A DNA stretch of 64,000 nucleotides from Salinispora fenicalii (GCF_000514815.1 NZ_AZWQ01000022.1:62001-126000); one strand, 5' to 3'; shown: positions 36,949 through 47,098, counted from the stretch's first letter. Notes: generated by a model from the sequence alone, not told the origin. A program made the numbers and translations.

Positions 36949-38012
36949 GCCGGGGCCGCGGCGCCGTCGGACGCCTGGGTGACTCCCACCCCGGCGTGGC
37001 GTGGACGGAGTTCCCCGCTGGCGATCCGCTCGGCCCAGTGGCAGGCCACCCGGCTGCCGCCGATGTCGCGCAGCACCGGCCGTTCGTCGGCGCAGCGCGT
37101 CGGCTGGGCCCACGGGCAGCGGGTGTGGAACCGGCAGCCGGCCGGCGGGTTGGCCGGCGACGGCAGGTCACCGGCGAGCAGGATCCGCTCCCGGCGGTCC
37201 TCCACATCCGGGTCCGGCACCGGCACCGCCGACATGAGCGCCCGGGTGTACGGGTGCAGCGGCTCGGTGTAGAGCCGGTCACTCGGGGCCTCCTCCACCA
37301 AAGCACCGAGGTACATGACGCCGACGATGTCGGAGATGTGCCGGACGACGGCCAGGTCATGCGCGATCACCAGGTAGGTGAGGCCGAGGCTCTCCTGCAG
37401 TTCGTCGAGGAGGTTGACCACCTGCGCCTGGATCGACACGTCCAGGGCGGACACCGGCTCGTCGGCGACGATCAGCTCCGGACCGAGGACCACCGCCCGG
37501 GCGATCCCGATCCGCTGCCGCTGCCCGCCGGAGAACTCGTGCGGGTAGCGGGACAGCGCCCACCGGGGCAGCCCCACCTTGTCGAGCGCTTCTCCGATGA
37601 TCGCGCGTCGCTCGTCTCGGTTGCCGCCGATGCCATGGGTCTGCAAACCCTCGGTGAGGATCGACTCGACGTTCTGCCGCGGATCCAGGCTGGACATCGG
37701 ATCCTGGAAAATCATCTGCATCCGACGACGCATGGCGCGCAGCCGGGCCGGCGGCAGCGTGGTCAGCTCGACATCGTCGAAGACGACCTCGCCACCGGTG
37801 GGCGGGGTCAGCTGGAGCAGCGCCCGGCCGAGCGTCGACTTCCCGCACCCGGACTCACCCACCAGGCCGTACGTCTGACCCCGCGGAATCCGCAGGTCGA
37901 CCCCGTCGACCGCCTTCACGTGGCCGATCGTGCGATCGAAGAGCACCCCCCGCTTGATCGGAAAGTGCACCTTCAGGTCGCGGACCTCGACGAGGATGTC
38001 GTTGTCAGTCAC
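36945..38012 (-). CDS. dppF: Peptide ABC transporter ATP-binding protein (DppF/OppF type)
   Basis: The 355-residue ATPase has Walker [10 protein letters not shown], signature [14 protein letters not shown], Walker [13 protein letters not shown] and the H-loop IAHDL. Its C-terminal oligopeptide-transporter extension has the cysteine motif [15 protein letters not shown] typical of this family (iron-sulfur or zinc site). GTG 38012 overlaps the dppD stop by eight bases. It is the last gene of a five-gene minus-strand operon. Confidence 0.92.
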   Translation of the reverse strand: MTDNDILVEVRDLKVHFPIKRGVLFDRTIGHVKAVDGVDLRIPRGQTYGLVGESGCGKSTLGRALLQLTPPTGGEVVFDDVELTTLPPARLRAMRRRMQMIFQDPMSSLDPRQNVESILTEGLQTHGIGGNRDERRAIIGEALDKVGLPRWALSRYPHEFSGGQRQRIGIARAVVLGPELIVADEPVSALDVSIQAQVVNLLDELQESLGLTYLVIAHDLAVVRHISDIVGVMYLGALVEEAPSDRLYTEPLHPYTRALMSAVPVPDPDVEDRRERILLAGDLPSPANPPAGCRFHTRCPWAQPTRCADERPVLRDIGGSRVACHWAERIASGELRPRHAGVGVTQASDGAAAPA

Positions 38013-39063
38013 GGGTCTTCTCCTCGTTGGGGTCCGGGCTCGACGCCCCGGGCTGGTCGGCCGGGCCGGCCTGGGCCGGGATGGCGCCGGGCAGCGGCAC
38101 CGGGTCAACACAGCGGTAGCTACGGCCGTCGTGGGTGCGTACCAGCGGCGGCGTCTCGTCGAGGCAGGCGTCCACCCGCCGGGAGCAACGCGGAGCGAAG
38201 GCACAGCCTTCCGACCAGGACAGTACGTCGCGTACCGAGCCGGGGATCGGGTTCAGCGGCTCGCCGCGCCCGCTGTCCAAGCGGGGCACCGAACCGAGCA
38301 GACCCGCGGTGTACGGGTGCCGCGGCTCCCGGAAGAGGGGACGTCGGCGGGCGGTCTCGACCACCCGACCCGCGTACAGCACGTTGATGCTGTCACACAT
38401 GCCGGCGACCACCCCCAGATCGTGGGTAATCATGACAAGCGCGGTGCCGGAGTCGTGGACCAGCTCCTTGAGCAGCTCCAGGATCTGCGCCTGGATGGTG
38501 ACGTCCAGCGCGGTGGTCGGCTCGTCGGCGATCAACAGCCGGGGACGGCAGGCGACCGCCATCGCGATCAACGCCCGTTGCCGCATCCCACCGGAGAGCT
38601 GGTGCGGATACTCCTTGAGCCGCCGGTTCGGATCCGGGATGCCGACCCGGTCCAGCAACCCGGCCGCTTCCTTGCGCGCCGCGTCACCCTTCATCCCCCG
38701 GTGGCGGGCTAGCACCTCGGTCACCTGCAACCCGATCGGGATCACCGGATTCAGCGAGGAGAGCGGATCCTGGAAGATCATCGCTACGTCCCGACCGCGG
38801 ATGTCCCGCCGGGCGCGGTCGTCGAGTCCGAGCAGGTCGGTCCCGTCAAAGACCGCCTTGCCACCGATCCGGGTGCCGGGCTGCCGCGGCAGCAGACCCA
38901 TGATCGCCATCGAGGTGACGCTCTTGCCGCAGCCGGACTCACCGACCAGACCGACGACCTCACCGGCGTCGACCGAGAAGGAGACCCCGTCCACCGCGCG
39001 CACCGTACGCTGCCCACGCCGGGCGAACGTGACGCTCAGGTCATCCACTTCGAGCAGTGCCAT
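38005..39063 (-). CDS. dppD: Peptide ABC transporter ATP-binding protein (DppD/OppD type)
   Basis: The 352-residue ATPase has Walker [10 protein letters not shown], signature [14 protein letters not shown], Walker [13 protein letters not shown], the H-loop MITHDL and the C-terminal motif [15 protein letters not shown]. It pairs with DppF to power the DppB-DppC channel. ATG 39063 is chosen since the domain begins immediately ([11 protein letters not shown]). Confidence 0.92.
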   Translation of the reverse strand: MALLEVDDLSVTFARRGQRTVRAVDGVSFSVDAGEVVGLVGESGCGKSVTSMAIMGLLPRQPGTRIGGKAVFDGTDLLGLDDRARRDIRGRDVAMIFQDPLSSLNPVIPIGLQVTEVLARHRGMKGDAARKEAAGLLDRVGIPDPNRRLKEYPHQLSGGMRQRALIAMAVACRPRLLIADEPTTALDVTIQAQILELLKELVHDSGTALVMITHDLGVVAGMCDSINVLYAGRVVETARRRPLFREPRHPYTAGLLGSVPRLDSGRGEPLNPIPGSVRDVLSWSEGCAFAPRCSRRVDACLDETPPLVRTHDGRSYRCVDPVPLPGAIPAQAGPADQPGASSPDPNEEKTRD

Positions 39064-39130
39064 TACCGGCCCTCCGTTCGCACCTGCGGGGCTCGCGAAC
39101 CCGTTTCTCGGGCTACACACATGGCAAGAC

Positions 39131-40093
39131 CTACTTCCGCAGCTTCGGGTCGAGGGCCTCACGCATCGCCTCACCGAGCAGGGTGAAGCCGAGCGCGGTG
39201 ATGATGATCGCTACTGCTGGGAAGATCGCCAGTGCGGGTCGAATACCGAGGTACGGCTGTGCGTCGGCGAGCATGACGCCCCACTCGGGCTGCGCCGTGT
39301 CCGGGTTGCCGAGGCCGAGGAACGAGAGCGCGGCGGCCTCGATGATCGCGGTGGCCAGGGTCAGCGTGGCCTGCACGATGACCGGAGCCAGCGAGTTCGG
39401 CACGATGTGCGTCAGCGCGATCTTCGGCTTCCGGACGCCGAGCGAGGTGGCCGCGAGCACGTAGTCGCTGTTGGCCTGCGCGATCATCGAGACCCGCAGC
39501 AGCCGGGCGAAGACCGGCACCGACACCATGCCGACCGCGATCATGACGGTGCTGAGGCTCGCCCCGAGCAGGGCGGCGATGCTGACCGCGAGCAGGAGGC
39601 TGGGCAGCGCCAGCATCATGTCGATGACGCGCATGAGCGCGTTGTCGACCGCGCGCCCCCAGCGGCCCCCCAGCCCGGCGGCCGCTCCCGCGACCCCGCC
39701 GATCAGGGCACCCACGGCCAGTCCGATCAGGGTGGCGACCACGCCGACCAGCAGCGTCTGCCGGGCCCCGACGATCATCCGGCTGAAGACGTCCCGGCCC
39801 TGGTGGTCATAGCCGAACCAGTGCTCGACGGAGGCGCCGGGGATGATGCCCTGCCCCGACTTCACCACGCCCTCGCGGATCCCGATGGTGTCCTTCGGCT
39901 CGTAGGGGACGAAGAACGGTCCGACCAGTGCCACCAAGACGAAGACCGTCAGAATGACGGCGCCGATGATGGCGGCGGGGTTCCGCCGCAGCCGCCGGAA
40001 CGCCTCCTGCCAGAGGCTGACCCCCCGCTCATCGTCCCGGTTCACCAATTCGGCGAGCCGGTCCAACCGCTCCTTCTTACCTGTCATCGTCAT
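39131..40093 (-). CDS. dppC: Peptide ABC transporter permease (DppC/OppC type)
   Basis: The 320-residue permease has an N-terminal soluble tail, six membrane helices (first at AAIIGAVILTVFVLVALVG), and the EAA-type loop EAAALSFLGLGNPD that docks onto the ATPases. ATG 40093 overlaps the dppB stop by four bases, so dppB and dppC are coupled. Confidence 0.92.
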   Translation of the reverse strand: MTMTGKKERLDRLAELVNRDDERGVSLWQEAFRRLRRNPAAIIGAVILTVFVLVALVGPFFVPYEPKDTIGIREGVVKSGQGIIPGASVEHWFGYDHQGRDVFSRMIVGARQTLLVGVVATLIGLAVGALIGGVAGAAAGLGGRWGRAVDNALMRVIDMMLALPSLLLAVSIAALLGASLSTVMIAVGMVSVPVFARLLRVSMIAQANSDYVLAATSLGVRKPKIALTHIVPNSLAPVIVQATLTLATAIIEAAALSFLGLGNPDTAQPEWGVMLADAQPYLGIRPALAIFPAVAIIITALGFTLLGEAMREALDPKLRK

Positions 40094-41094
40094 CGGACCC
40101 TCACCCTCGGGTCGATCAGGCTGTAGGAGAGGTCAACTAGGAGGTTCACCAGCACGTACACCACCGATATGATCATGATGAAGCCCAGCAGCACCGGGTA
40201 GTCACGCTGGCCGATCGCCTCGTAGATGAAGGCCCCGATGCCGGTGAACGCGAAGACGGTCTCGGTCAGCACGGCACCGGAGAGCAGCCCCCCGGTGAGC
40301 AGGCCGATCGAGGTGACCACCGGCAGCAGCGAGTTGCGCAGCACATGCCGGCCCCGCACGGTCCGCTCGGTCAGCCCCTTCGCCTCGGCGGTCCGGACGA
40401 AGTCCTCGTTGAGCACCTCCAACACGCTCGCCCGGGTGATCCGGACGATGATCGCCAGCGGGATGCTGGCCAGCGCGATCCCCGGCAGCACCAGATGCCA
40501 GAGCGCGTCCGCGACGGCATCCCACTCCCGGGTCATCAGCCCGTCGAGGACGAAGAAGTTCGTGATCCGGGTCGCGTCGATGGTCGGATCCTGCCGGCCA
40601 CTGGACGGGAACCAGCCCAGGTTCTCCGAGAAGATCGCCTTCAGGACGTAGGCCAGGAAGAAGATGGGGACGCAGATCCCGACCAGCGATCCGCCGACCG
40701 AGAGATGGTCGAGTAGCCGGCCCCGACGACGGGCGGCCAGGTAGCCGAGGGGAATGCCGATCCCGATCGCGATCACCAGGGCGGTGATGGTCAACTCGAC
40801 GGTGCCGGGGAAACGCTCCAGGAACTCTTCGACCACCGGGCGCTTGGTTGACGACGAGGTGCCCAGGTCCAGGCGAAGGAGCCGCTGCACGAAACGGCCG
40901 TACTGCACCAGGATCGGCTCGTCGAGACCCATACTGCGGCGAATCGCCGCGCGCATCTCGGGGGTGGCTCGCTCGCCGAGGATGGCGTCCTCGGGGCCGC
41001 CCGGTAGGCGACGGACCCAGATGAAGAGCAGAAGCGAAAGCCCGAACAGCGTTGGTATCAGCTGGAGCAGGCGTCTGACGATAAACCGGAACAC
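40090..41094 (-). CDS. dppB: Peptide ABC transporter permease (DppB/OppB type)
   Basis: The 334-residue permease begins MFRFIVRRLLQLIPTLFGLS, the usual first helix of this family. It contains the extracellular segment LGEWFPSS-like (GWFPSSGRQ), the EAA loop RTAEAKGLTERTVRGRHVL and the motif IGLLTGGLLSGAVLTETVF. It forms the membrane channel with DppC. It is separated from dppA by a strong palindrome at 41122-41154. Confidence 0.92.
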   Translation of the reverse strand: MFRFIVRRLLQLIPTLFGLSLLLFIWVRRLPGGPEDAILGERATPEMRAAIRRSMGLDEPILVQYGRFVQRLLRLDLGTSSSTKRPVVEEFLERFPGTVELTITALVIAIGIGIPLGYLAARRRGRLLDHLSVGGSLVGICVPIFFLAYVLKAIFSENLGWFPSSGRQDPTIDATRITNFFVLDGLMTREWDAVADALWHLVLPGIALASIPLAIIVRITRASVLEVLNEDFVRTAEAKGLTERTVRGRHVLRNSLLPVVTSIGLLTGGLLSGAVLTETVFAFTGIGAFIYEAIGQRDYPVLLGFIMIISVVYVLVNLLVDLSYSLIDPRVRVR

Positions 41095-41121
41095 GATGCC
41101 TCAGAAGGGTGCGGAGGGGCG

Positions 41122-41154
41122 CGGGCGGGCGCTGTGCAGCACAGCGCCCGCCCG
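41122..41154 (-). terminator. Strong hairpin between dppA and dppB
   Basis: Perfect 16-bp arms CGGGCGGGCGCTGTGC and GCACAGCGCCCGCCCG surround a single central base. In transcription order it follows dppA, so it may act as a partial terminator or mRNA stabiliser that raises dppA output. Confidence 0.7.
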
Positions 41155-41169
41155 GTTTCTTGCGTTAGA

Positions 41170-42831
41170 TCAGGACTTGAACTCAGCGTTGGAGAACCGC
41201 TCGTCGGTGAGCGGACTGGCCTTGATGCCGGTCACGTCCTTGCCGAACACGATCGCCGGCGGCGAGTGCGAGATCGGCACTCCAGGCAGGAAGTCCATGA
41301 TGGTCTTGTTCAGACCCTTGTACTTCTCCACCCGTTCCGCCATGTCGGGGGTGGAGTCGGCGTCCTGGAACTGCTTGAAGAGGGCCGGGTTGTCGAAGCC
41401 CCACTCGTCCTTCTGCCGGTCGAAGAAGGTGCCGATGAAGTTGTAGGCGTCGCCGTAGTCGCCGGTCCAGCCGAGGAAGTGCAGGTCGTGCTCGCTACCG
41501 GAGGTGGTGGCGTTGAGGTAGTCCGGGCTCCACTTCAGCGGGATCGGCTCGACCGTGATGCCAACCGCCTGGAGGTCCGCCGAGACCAGCTCGAAGAGGT
41601 CCTTCGGGTTCGGCATGTACGGGCGGGTGACCTCAGTCGGGTAGTGGAACCGCAGCGTCAGGTCCGCCGCACCAGCCTCGGCCAGCAGCTGCTTGGCCTT
41701 GTCGACGTTGTAGTCGTAGGTGGTGACGTCGCCGTTCCAACCCTCGACCGTGTCCGGGAAGAAGTTCATCGCGACCTTCGCACCCGGGGGCAGTTTCGAG
41801 TCGACCAGGGCCTGCCGGTTGATCGCGTGGGCGATCGCCTGCCGAACCTTGAGGTCGGCCAGCTTCGGGTTCCCCTGCTGGTTCATGCCCAGGTAGAGGA
41901 TGTTGAACGCCGGCCGGGTCAGGACATTGAAGCCCTCGCTCTTCAGCGGCTCGACATCAGCCGGCCCGACCAGGTCGTAGCCGTCGACGTCGCCGGAGCT
42001 CAGCGCCTGCTTGCGCGCGTTCTCATCCGAGATGGTCTTGAAGATGAGGGTCTTCAGCTTGGCCTTCTCGCCCCAGTAGTCGTCGTTGCGCTCGATGGTG
42101 AGCGACTTGTTGGCGATGTCCCAGGACTTGAACTTGAAGGGCCCGGTGCCGGTCGGGTGCTTGGTCGCGTACTCGGGGTACTCGACGTCCTTCGCGTTGC
42201 CGCCGACGTTGCTCGCGTCGTACTTCTCCAGCGCCGTCGGGCTGTGGATGGAGAACGACGGCAACATCAGGGCGGCCGGAACCTTGCTGGACACCCGGGT
42301 GAAGGTCAGGTCAACCGTGGTGGCGTCCTTGGCGGTGCAGGACTTGAAGAGGCTCTCCGAGAGCCCCTCGTCCTCGTTCTGGGCGAAGCCGCCCATCACG
42401 TCCTGCCAGTAGGCGGTCACGTCCGGGCTCTGCATGAGGCCCTTGGCGTTGTACCAACGGTTGAAGTTGACGCAGACGGCCTCGGCGTTGAAGTCGGTGC
42501 CATCGTGGAACTTCACGCCCGAGCGGAGCTTGAAGGTCCAGGTGGTGCCCGCCTCATCCGGAGTCCAGGACTCGGCTAGGCCTGGGCTCACCTTGGTGCC
42601 GCCCTCCTCGGGGCGGACCAGGGTCTCAAAGACCTGGCGGGCCACGCGCAGCGACTCTCCGTCGCTGGCGAAGCTCGGGTCGAGCACCTTCGGGTCACTG
42701 GCGACGCCGAAGACAAGGGTGTCGTTGTTGCTACCGCCGGAATCCTCGCGGTCGCTCTCGGCGCAGCCGGCTACCGCGAGGGCCGCGACCGCGACGGCCG
42801 CGACAGCAGCCTTCGGCCTGGATGCACGCAT
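41170..42831 (-). CDS. dppA: Peptide ABC transporter substrate-binding lipoprotein
   Basis: The 553-residue family-5 solute-binding protein has a lipoprotein signal ending in LAVAGC (lipid cysteine near residue 23). Its body starts with VFGVASDPKVLDPSF and contains GVKFHDGTDFNAEAV and TGPFKFKSW, the conserved blocks of oligopeptide-binding proteins. It captures peptides outside the membrane for DppBCDF. It is the first gene of the operon. Confidence 0.92.
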   Translation of the reverse strand: MRASRPKAAVAAVAVAALAVAGCAESDREDSGGSNNDTLVFGVASDPKVLDPSFASDGESLRVARQVFETLVRPEEGGTKVSPGLAESWTPDEAGTTWTFKLRSGVKFHDGTDFNAEAVCVNFNRWYNAKGLMQSPDVTAYWQDVMGGFAQNEDEGLSESLFKSCTAKDATTVDLTFTRVSSKVPAALMLPSFSIHSPTALEKYDASNVGGNAKDVEYPEYATKHPTGTGPFKFKSWDIANKSLTIERNDDYWGEKAKLKTLIFKTISDENARKQALSSGDVDGYDLVGPADVEPLKSEGFNVLTRPAFNILYLGMNQQGNPKLADLKVRQAIAHAINRQALVDSKLPPGAKVAMNFFPDTVEGWNGDVTTYDYNVDKAKQLLAEAGAADLTLRFHYPTEVTRPYMPNPKDLFELVSADLQAVGITVEPIPLKWSPDYLNATTSGSEHDLHFLGWTGDYGDAYNFIGTFFDRQKDEWGFDNPALFKQFQDADSTPDMAERVEKYKGLNKTIMDFLPGVPISHSPPAIVFGKDVTGIKASPLTDERFSNAEFKS

Positions 42832-42974
42832 GGGTGCTTCACCTCGTCCTTGTGGATACGGACAACGCGGTGACCGGGGTCACCGATGGCGGGAACCATA
42901 GCCGTCCGGCCAACGGTGCGGAAGCTGCCAGGTGGGCAGTCGATGTCGGATCATGGCTTTCCCCCGCCCAGACC

Positions 42975-43000
42975 GAAGGATCGAAGGATCGAAGACGATC
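42975..43000. repeat. Short tandem repeat GAAGGATC
   Basis: GAAGGATC occurs twice in tandem (42975, 42983) followed by the near-copy GAAGACGATC. It lies in the 414-bp gap before dppA, where no gene is visible. Confidence 0.7.
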
Positions 43001-43090
43001 TGCCCGAATGATCGGTGGCCATGATGCGAAACTGTTACGTCATCCCAGCCCTGAAGGGCCCCAGGTGTTAGATCAATACGACCCCGTCGA

Positions 43091-43241
43091 CCGGTGCCAG
43101 CAGAGCCCAGGCCTTGTGCCCCGGTGCCAGCAGGCCGATGATCCGGCGCCAACGGGGCCTAGGTCGTTGACCCGGCGCCAACAGGGCCTAGGCCGACGAG
43201 CCGACGCCAACCGGGCCTAGGCCGTCGAGCAGTGCCAACGG
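43091..43241. repeat. 29-bp tandem repeat between recR and dppA
   Basis: Clear units start at 43143, 43172, 43201 and 43230 (period exactly 29) with the core GCCAAC-GGGCCTAGG. Degenerate units start at 43091 and 43121. Each full unit contains CCTAGG. The array begins five bases after the recR stop codon. Confidence 0.85.
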
Positions 43242-43245
43242 AAGG

Positions 43246-43839
43246 TCAGACCGTGCGGCGCCCCTCGAAAGCACGGCCGAGAGTGATCTCGTCGGCGTAC
43301 TCCAGGTCACCGCCGACCGGCAGGCCACTGGCCAGCCGAGTCACGGCGATGCCCATCGGCTTCACCATCAGCGCCAGGTAGGTGGCGGTCGCCTCACCCT
43401 CAGTATTCGGGTCGGTGGCCAGGATCAGCTCCCGCACCGCGCCACCACCGAGCCGGGTCAGTAGCTCCCGGACGCGCAGATTGTCCGGCCCGACCCCCTC
43501 CAGCGGGTTGATCGCACCACCGAGGACGTGGTACCGGCCGCGGAACTCACCGGTCCGCTCGATCGCCACCACGTCCTTCGGCTCCTCCACCACGCAGAGC
43601 ACCTCATCGGTACGGCGTGGGTCGCGACAGATCCGGCACTGCTCGGACTCGGCCACGTTGTAGCAGCTGGTGCAGAAGCGCACCAGCTCCTTGACCTTGC
43701 GCAACGCGCCGGCCAGCCGGTTGATGTCGGCCGGATCCGCGGACAGGACGTGAAAAGCGATCCGCTGGGCGCTCTTCGGGCCAACGCCCGGCAGCCGGCC
43801 CAGCTCGTCAATCAGGTCCTGGATGGCGCCCTCGTACAT
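43246..43839 (-). CDS. recR: Recombination mediator RecR
   Basis: The 197-residue protein has the helix-hairpin-helix [18 protein letters not shown] (12-29), a four-cysteine zinc finger [16 protein letters not shown] and a Toprim domain ending in [17 protein letters not shown]. It loads RecA at gaps with RecFO. Length is standard. It follows ybaB by seven bases, the conserved dnaX-ybaB-recR arrangement. Confidence 0.96.
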   Translation of the reverse strand: MYEGAIQDLIDELGRLPGVGPKSAQRIAFHVLSADPADINRLAGALRKVKELVRFCTSCYNVAESEQCRICRDPRRTDEVLCVVEEPKDVVAIERTGEFRGRYHVLGGAINPLEGVGPDNLRVRELLTRLGGGAVRELILATDPNTEGEATATYLALMVKPMGIAVTRLASGLPVGGDLEYADEITLGRAFEGRRTV

Positions 43840-43846
43840 CGTCGGC

Positions 43847-44197
43847 TCAGAAACCGGGCAGGCCGAGGCCGCCCATGCCGCCAGCCACCGGCCCCATCTT
43901 CTGGTCGGTCAGCTCCCGAGCCGCCTCGGCGGCGTTACGCACGGCCGCGACCACCAGATCCTCCAGGGTCTCGACATCCTCCGGATCGACCGCCTTGGGG
44001 TCGATCGTGACTGACTTGAGCTCGCCGGTGCCGGCGACGGTCGCGGTGACCAGGCCACCACCCGCGGCCCCGGTCAGCTCCGCCTCGGCCAGCTCGGCCT
44101 GCGCCTGGGCGATCTGCTGCTGCATCTTCTGCGCCTGCTTCAGCATCTGCTGCATGTTCGGCTGTCCACCTGGGCGCACGAACGGCTCCTTACTCAC
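43847..44197 (-). CDS. ybaB: YbaB/EbfC-family nucleoid-associated protein
   Basis: The 116-residue DNA-binding protein has the amphipathic helix [19 protein letters not shown], the beta strand block [21 protein letters not shown] and the C-terminal helix ending in Gly/Pro-rich residues. GTG 44197 is the most upstream start; ATG at residue 15 is a fallback because the ribosome site is weak. It lies between dnaX and recR. Confidence 0.93.
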   Translation of the reverse strand: MSKEPFVRPGGQPNMQQMLKQAQKMQQQIAQAQAELAEAELTGAAGGGLVTATVAGTGELKSVTIDPKAVDPEDVETLEDLVVAAVRNAAEAARELTDQKMGPVAGGMGGLGLPGF

Positions 44198-44273
44198 TCG
44201 ACTTGCTGCTAACTCTGCTACTGCTCACTGATGTTGCCTATTGGTGTTGCTCCGCGCCGGCAACACCGCAGCC

Positions 44274-46841
44274 CTAACGGGACTCAACCTCGTCGATCCG
44301 CTCCGCACCGAACGCCTCGCGGAGCAGCCGCACCGCCTGCTCCTCACTGGACTGACGGGCGGTCCGCTCATCAATCACCTCGTCCAGCGGCTCGTCCCCC
44401 GGATCGAACCCCTCATGCACCACTGCGGGAGCCGCGCCACCCCGCGGCGCCCCGTCGTAGTCCGGATCGTACGGCGGCTCACCAGCCCAATCTGGTTCCG
44501 CTATCCGCTGCGGCGAGGCAGCGGAACGCTGCGCCCGCCCCCCACCGGCAGCCGCCGCCCGGGCAGCGGCGATCGCACTACTCGCCGGGGCACCGCCCGT
44601 CGCAGACGGCCGGGATACGGCCGAAGCAGCAGGCGCCGCACTCGCACCGGAGGCCCGGCCACCATTGGCGATCGACCCCGCCGAGCCTGCCGGCCCCGCT
44701 GCTGACCTTGCTGGCCCCGCTGCTGACCCTGCCGGCCCCATTGCCGGCCCCGCTGCTGACGGAGCCGTGGCGGCCACCACCGGCCCACCCGGACGGGCCG
44801 TGGCGGGCCACTCCTCGGCTGCGCCACCCGCCGGCTCGGGCGGGGCAGCAGCCCCACCGGGGCGTGCCGGCTCCGGCCACTCCTGCTCCTCGGTCGACTC
44901 AGCGGAGCGCCGGGCCGCACCATCAGCCGCCCCGCCACCGGCCGCTCCGCCACCGGCCACTCCGCTGCCGGCCGACGAGCGGGTCGGTGCGGCTGGAGCC
45001 GCCGCCGGCTCCGGTCGCGCCGGCGCGGCCGCAGGCCGAGCCGGGCTGCTGGCGCGGGGCCCGGCAGCGGGTCCGCCGACCCGCTCACCGGCCACCTCAC
45101 ACCTGATCTGCCAGCGCTCGCCCAGCTCCTCGTGGAGAGACTCGATGAGCAGATCCGGTTCATTGGCGAGGGCCTGGGCGTGAAACGGATAGCGGAACGC
45201 CAACACAAGGGTCTGACCGTCCACCTCGTGGACCGTCGCCTCCCGCGCCCAGGCAGCAGCCTTCTTGCTCTTGCGACCCACCAGGCCGACCACCTCCGAC
45301 CAGCGCCGCCGTACCGCGGCCGCGTCGAGTGGGCCCGGGCCGGTCGTACCCGGCCGAGGCGGCTCGGGGGTGGCCGGGTCGGGCATGACCGCTGGCCGGG
45401 GAGAGGCACGGCGGGAGTCGTCGGACGCGGCCGGACCAGCCGGGCCCTCCGTGCTCACGGACGTCGCGGTAGCCGCCGGGCGAGGCGGGGAGTCGACTGC
45501 CGGCGCGGAAGGCGTACCAGCCGGCGGGGTGGGGGCAGCCGGCGGGGTGGGGGCAGCCGGCGGGGTGGGGGCAGCCGGCGGGGTGGGGGCAGCCGGCGCG
45601 GAAGACGAGCCGGCAGTCGGCGGCGCGGGGGCAGCAGCCGGCGCGGGGGCCGAGCCAGCGGCCAATGCGGGGGCACCGGCGACCGTGAGCCGACGCTCCA
45701 GAGTTTCGAGGCGTTGCAGGAGGCCAACGGTCGAGTCATCGGCACCGGGCAGCAACAGCCGGGCACAGATCAACTCCAGCAGCAGCCGGGGCGCGGTGGC
45801 ACCCCGCATCTCGACCAGGCCGTCGTGCACGATGTCGGCGCACCGGGACAGGGTGCCCGGCCCCAGCCGCTGCGCCTGGGCGGTCATCCGCTCGATCTGG
45901 TCGTCCGGGCCGTCCACCAAGCCCTTCGGCGCGGCGTCCGGCACCCGCTGGAGGATGATCAGGTCACGCAGGCGCTCTAGCAGGTCGGCGGCGAACCGAC
46001 GCGGGTCGTGACCGGCACCGACGATCCGGTCAACGGTGGCGTACGCCGCCGCACCGTCCCCCGCGGCGAGCGCGTCGCACATCTCGTCGATCAGCGCCGA
46101 GTCGGTAACACCGAGCAGCGCGGCGGCCCGGGCGTAGGTAACGCCCTCCGGACCTGCACCGGCGATGAGCTGGTCGAGCACCGAGAGACTGTCCCGGGCG
46201 CTGCCGCCACCAGCCCGCACCACGAGGGGGAAGACCGCTGGCTCGACCTGGACCCCCTCGGCCTGGCAGAGCTGTTCCAGGTAGGGCCGGAGCACCTTCG
46301 GCGGGATCAGCCGGAACGGGTAGTGGTGCGTCCGCGACTTGATCGTGCCGAGAACCTTCTCCGGCTCAGTGGTGGCGAAGATGAACTTGACGTACTCCGG
46401 GGGCTCCTCGACCAGCTTCAGCAGGGCGTTGAAGCCGGCCGACGAGACCATGTGGGCCTCGTCGATGACGTAAATCTTGAAGCGGCTCTGCGCGGGCGCG
46501 AAGAACGCCTTCTCCCGCAGCTCCCGCGCGTCGTCAACGCCGCCGTGACTGGCCGCGTCGATCTCGATGACATCGATCGAACCGGCGCCATCGGTAGCCA
46601 ACGCCCGGCAGGAGGCGCAGGTCCCACAGGGCTCCGGGGTCGGGCCGTGCTCGCAGTTGAGCGACCGGGCCAGGATCCGGGCGCTGGAGGTCTTGCCACA
46701 GCCACGCGGCCCAGAGAAAAGGTACGCGTGATTGAGCCGCCCGCTGCGCAGCGCCTGCGACAACGGCTCGGTGACATGCTCCTGCCCGATTACCTCGGCG
46801 AAGGTACGTGGCCGGTACTTGCGGTAGAGCGCCAGCGCCAC
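44274..46841 (-). CDS. dnaX: DNA polymerase III subunit gamma/tau
   Basis: The 855-residue clamp-loader ATPase has Walker A GPRGCGKTSS, the zinc module CEHGPTPEPCGTCASC, Walker B VIDEAHM and sensor ATTEPEKV in the first 240 residues. The following 600 include the tau-specific region with long Ala/Pro/Gly-rich linkers, one made of a PTPPAA repeat. GTG 46841 is preferred over the upstream GTG 46898 because GAGGAGG lies nine bases before it and VALALYRKYRP is the usual N-terminus. The linkers make it longer than many homologues. Confidence 0.95.
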   Translation of the reverse strand: MALALYRKYRPRTFAEVIGQEHVTEPLSQALRSGRLNHAYLFSGPRGCGKTSSARILARSLNCEHGPTPEPCGTCASCRALATDGAGSIDVIEIDAASHGGVDDARELREKAFFAPAQSRFKIYVIDEAHMVSSAGFNALLKLVEEPPEYVKFIFATTEPEKVLGTIKSRTHHYPFRLIPPKVLRPYLEQLCQAEGVQVEPAVFPLVVRAGGGSARDSLSVLDQLIAGAGPEGVTYARAAALLGVTDSALIDEMCDALAAGDGAAAYATVDRIVGAGHDPRRFAADLLERLRDLIILQRVPDAAPKGLVDGPDDQIERMTAQAQRLGPGTLSRCADIVHDGLVEMRGATAPRLLLELICARLLLPGADDSTVGLLQRLETLERRLTVAGAPALAAGSAPAPAAAPAPPTAGSSSAPAAPTPPAAPTPPAAPTPPAAPTPPAGTPSAPAVDSPPRPAATATSVSTEGPAGPAASDDSRRASPRPAVMPDPATPEPPRPGTTGPGPLDAAAVRRRWSEVVGLVGRKSKKAAAWAREATVHEVDGQTLVLAFRYPFHAQALANEPDLLIESLHEELGERWQIRCEVAGERVGGPAAGPRASSPARPAAAPARPEPAAAPAAPTRSSAGSGVAGGGAAGGGAADGAARRSAESTEEQEWPEPARPGGAAAPPEPAGGAAEEWPATARPGGPVVAATAPSAAGPAMGPAGSAAGPARSAAGPAGSAGSIANGGRASGASAAPAASAVSRPSATGGAPASSAIAAARAAAAGGGRAQRSAASPQRIAEPDWAGEPPYDPDYDGAPRGGAAPAVVHEGFDPGDEPLDEVIDERTARQSSEEQAVRLLREAFGAERIDEVESR
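45519..45590. repeat. 18-bp tandem repeat inside dnaX, four copies
   Basis: Unit AGCCGGCGGGGTGGGGGC repeats at 45519, 45537, 45555 and 45573. It encodes the six-residue PTPPAA linker repeat and keeps the frame. Confidence 0.85.
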
Positions 46842-46988
46842 AGCGTCCCGCCTCCTCTCGACCGAGCCATTCTGCGCCGGTCCGGCCCGGGTGACCACCC
46901 GCCCCGCTGACCCTGGGGCAAGGAAGGAACCGGATTGACGCCCGCGTTAACAGAAGGAGCCCTTGCTGGCAAGGCAGCTCAGCGGCAG

Positions 46989-47006
46989 GTGCCGACGGCG
47001 GCACCG
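46989..47006 (-). terminator. Hairpin downstream of the SRP RNA
   Basis: GGTGCCG and CGGCACC pair around a 4-nt loop directly after the SRP RNA 3' end on the minus strand. Confidence 0.5.
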
Positions 47007-47011
47007 AAAGG

Positions 47012-47098
47012 CCCCCCGTGCACCCGCCAGAGCCCGCTTATCCTTGCTGCCTTCCGGCCCTGGGGAGGTTCACGAGATGCACGCCGCACGGGGGGTGC
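47012..47098 (-). ncRNA. ffs: Small signal recognition particle RNA (4.5S type)
   Basis: On the minus strand the conserved SRP apical hairpin is present (CCAGGGCCGGAAGGCAGC, with a GGAA tetraloop). Ends pair perfectly: CCCCCCGTGC (47095-47086) with GCACGGGGGG (47021-47012). Length of about 87-95 nt fits the small bacterial type. It lies next to dnaX, the usual actinobacterial place. It is the RNA of the Ffh particle that targets membrane proteins. Confidence 0.88.

Noticed and set aside
43091..43241. Possible CRISPR array
   Set aside because: Units are contiguous with no unique spacers, and no cas genes are present in the window.
44231..45980. Plus-strand open frames opposite dnaX
   Set aside because: Long but made of Pro/Arg/Gly shadow sequence opposite the Ala/Pro-rich dnaX linkers.
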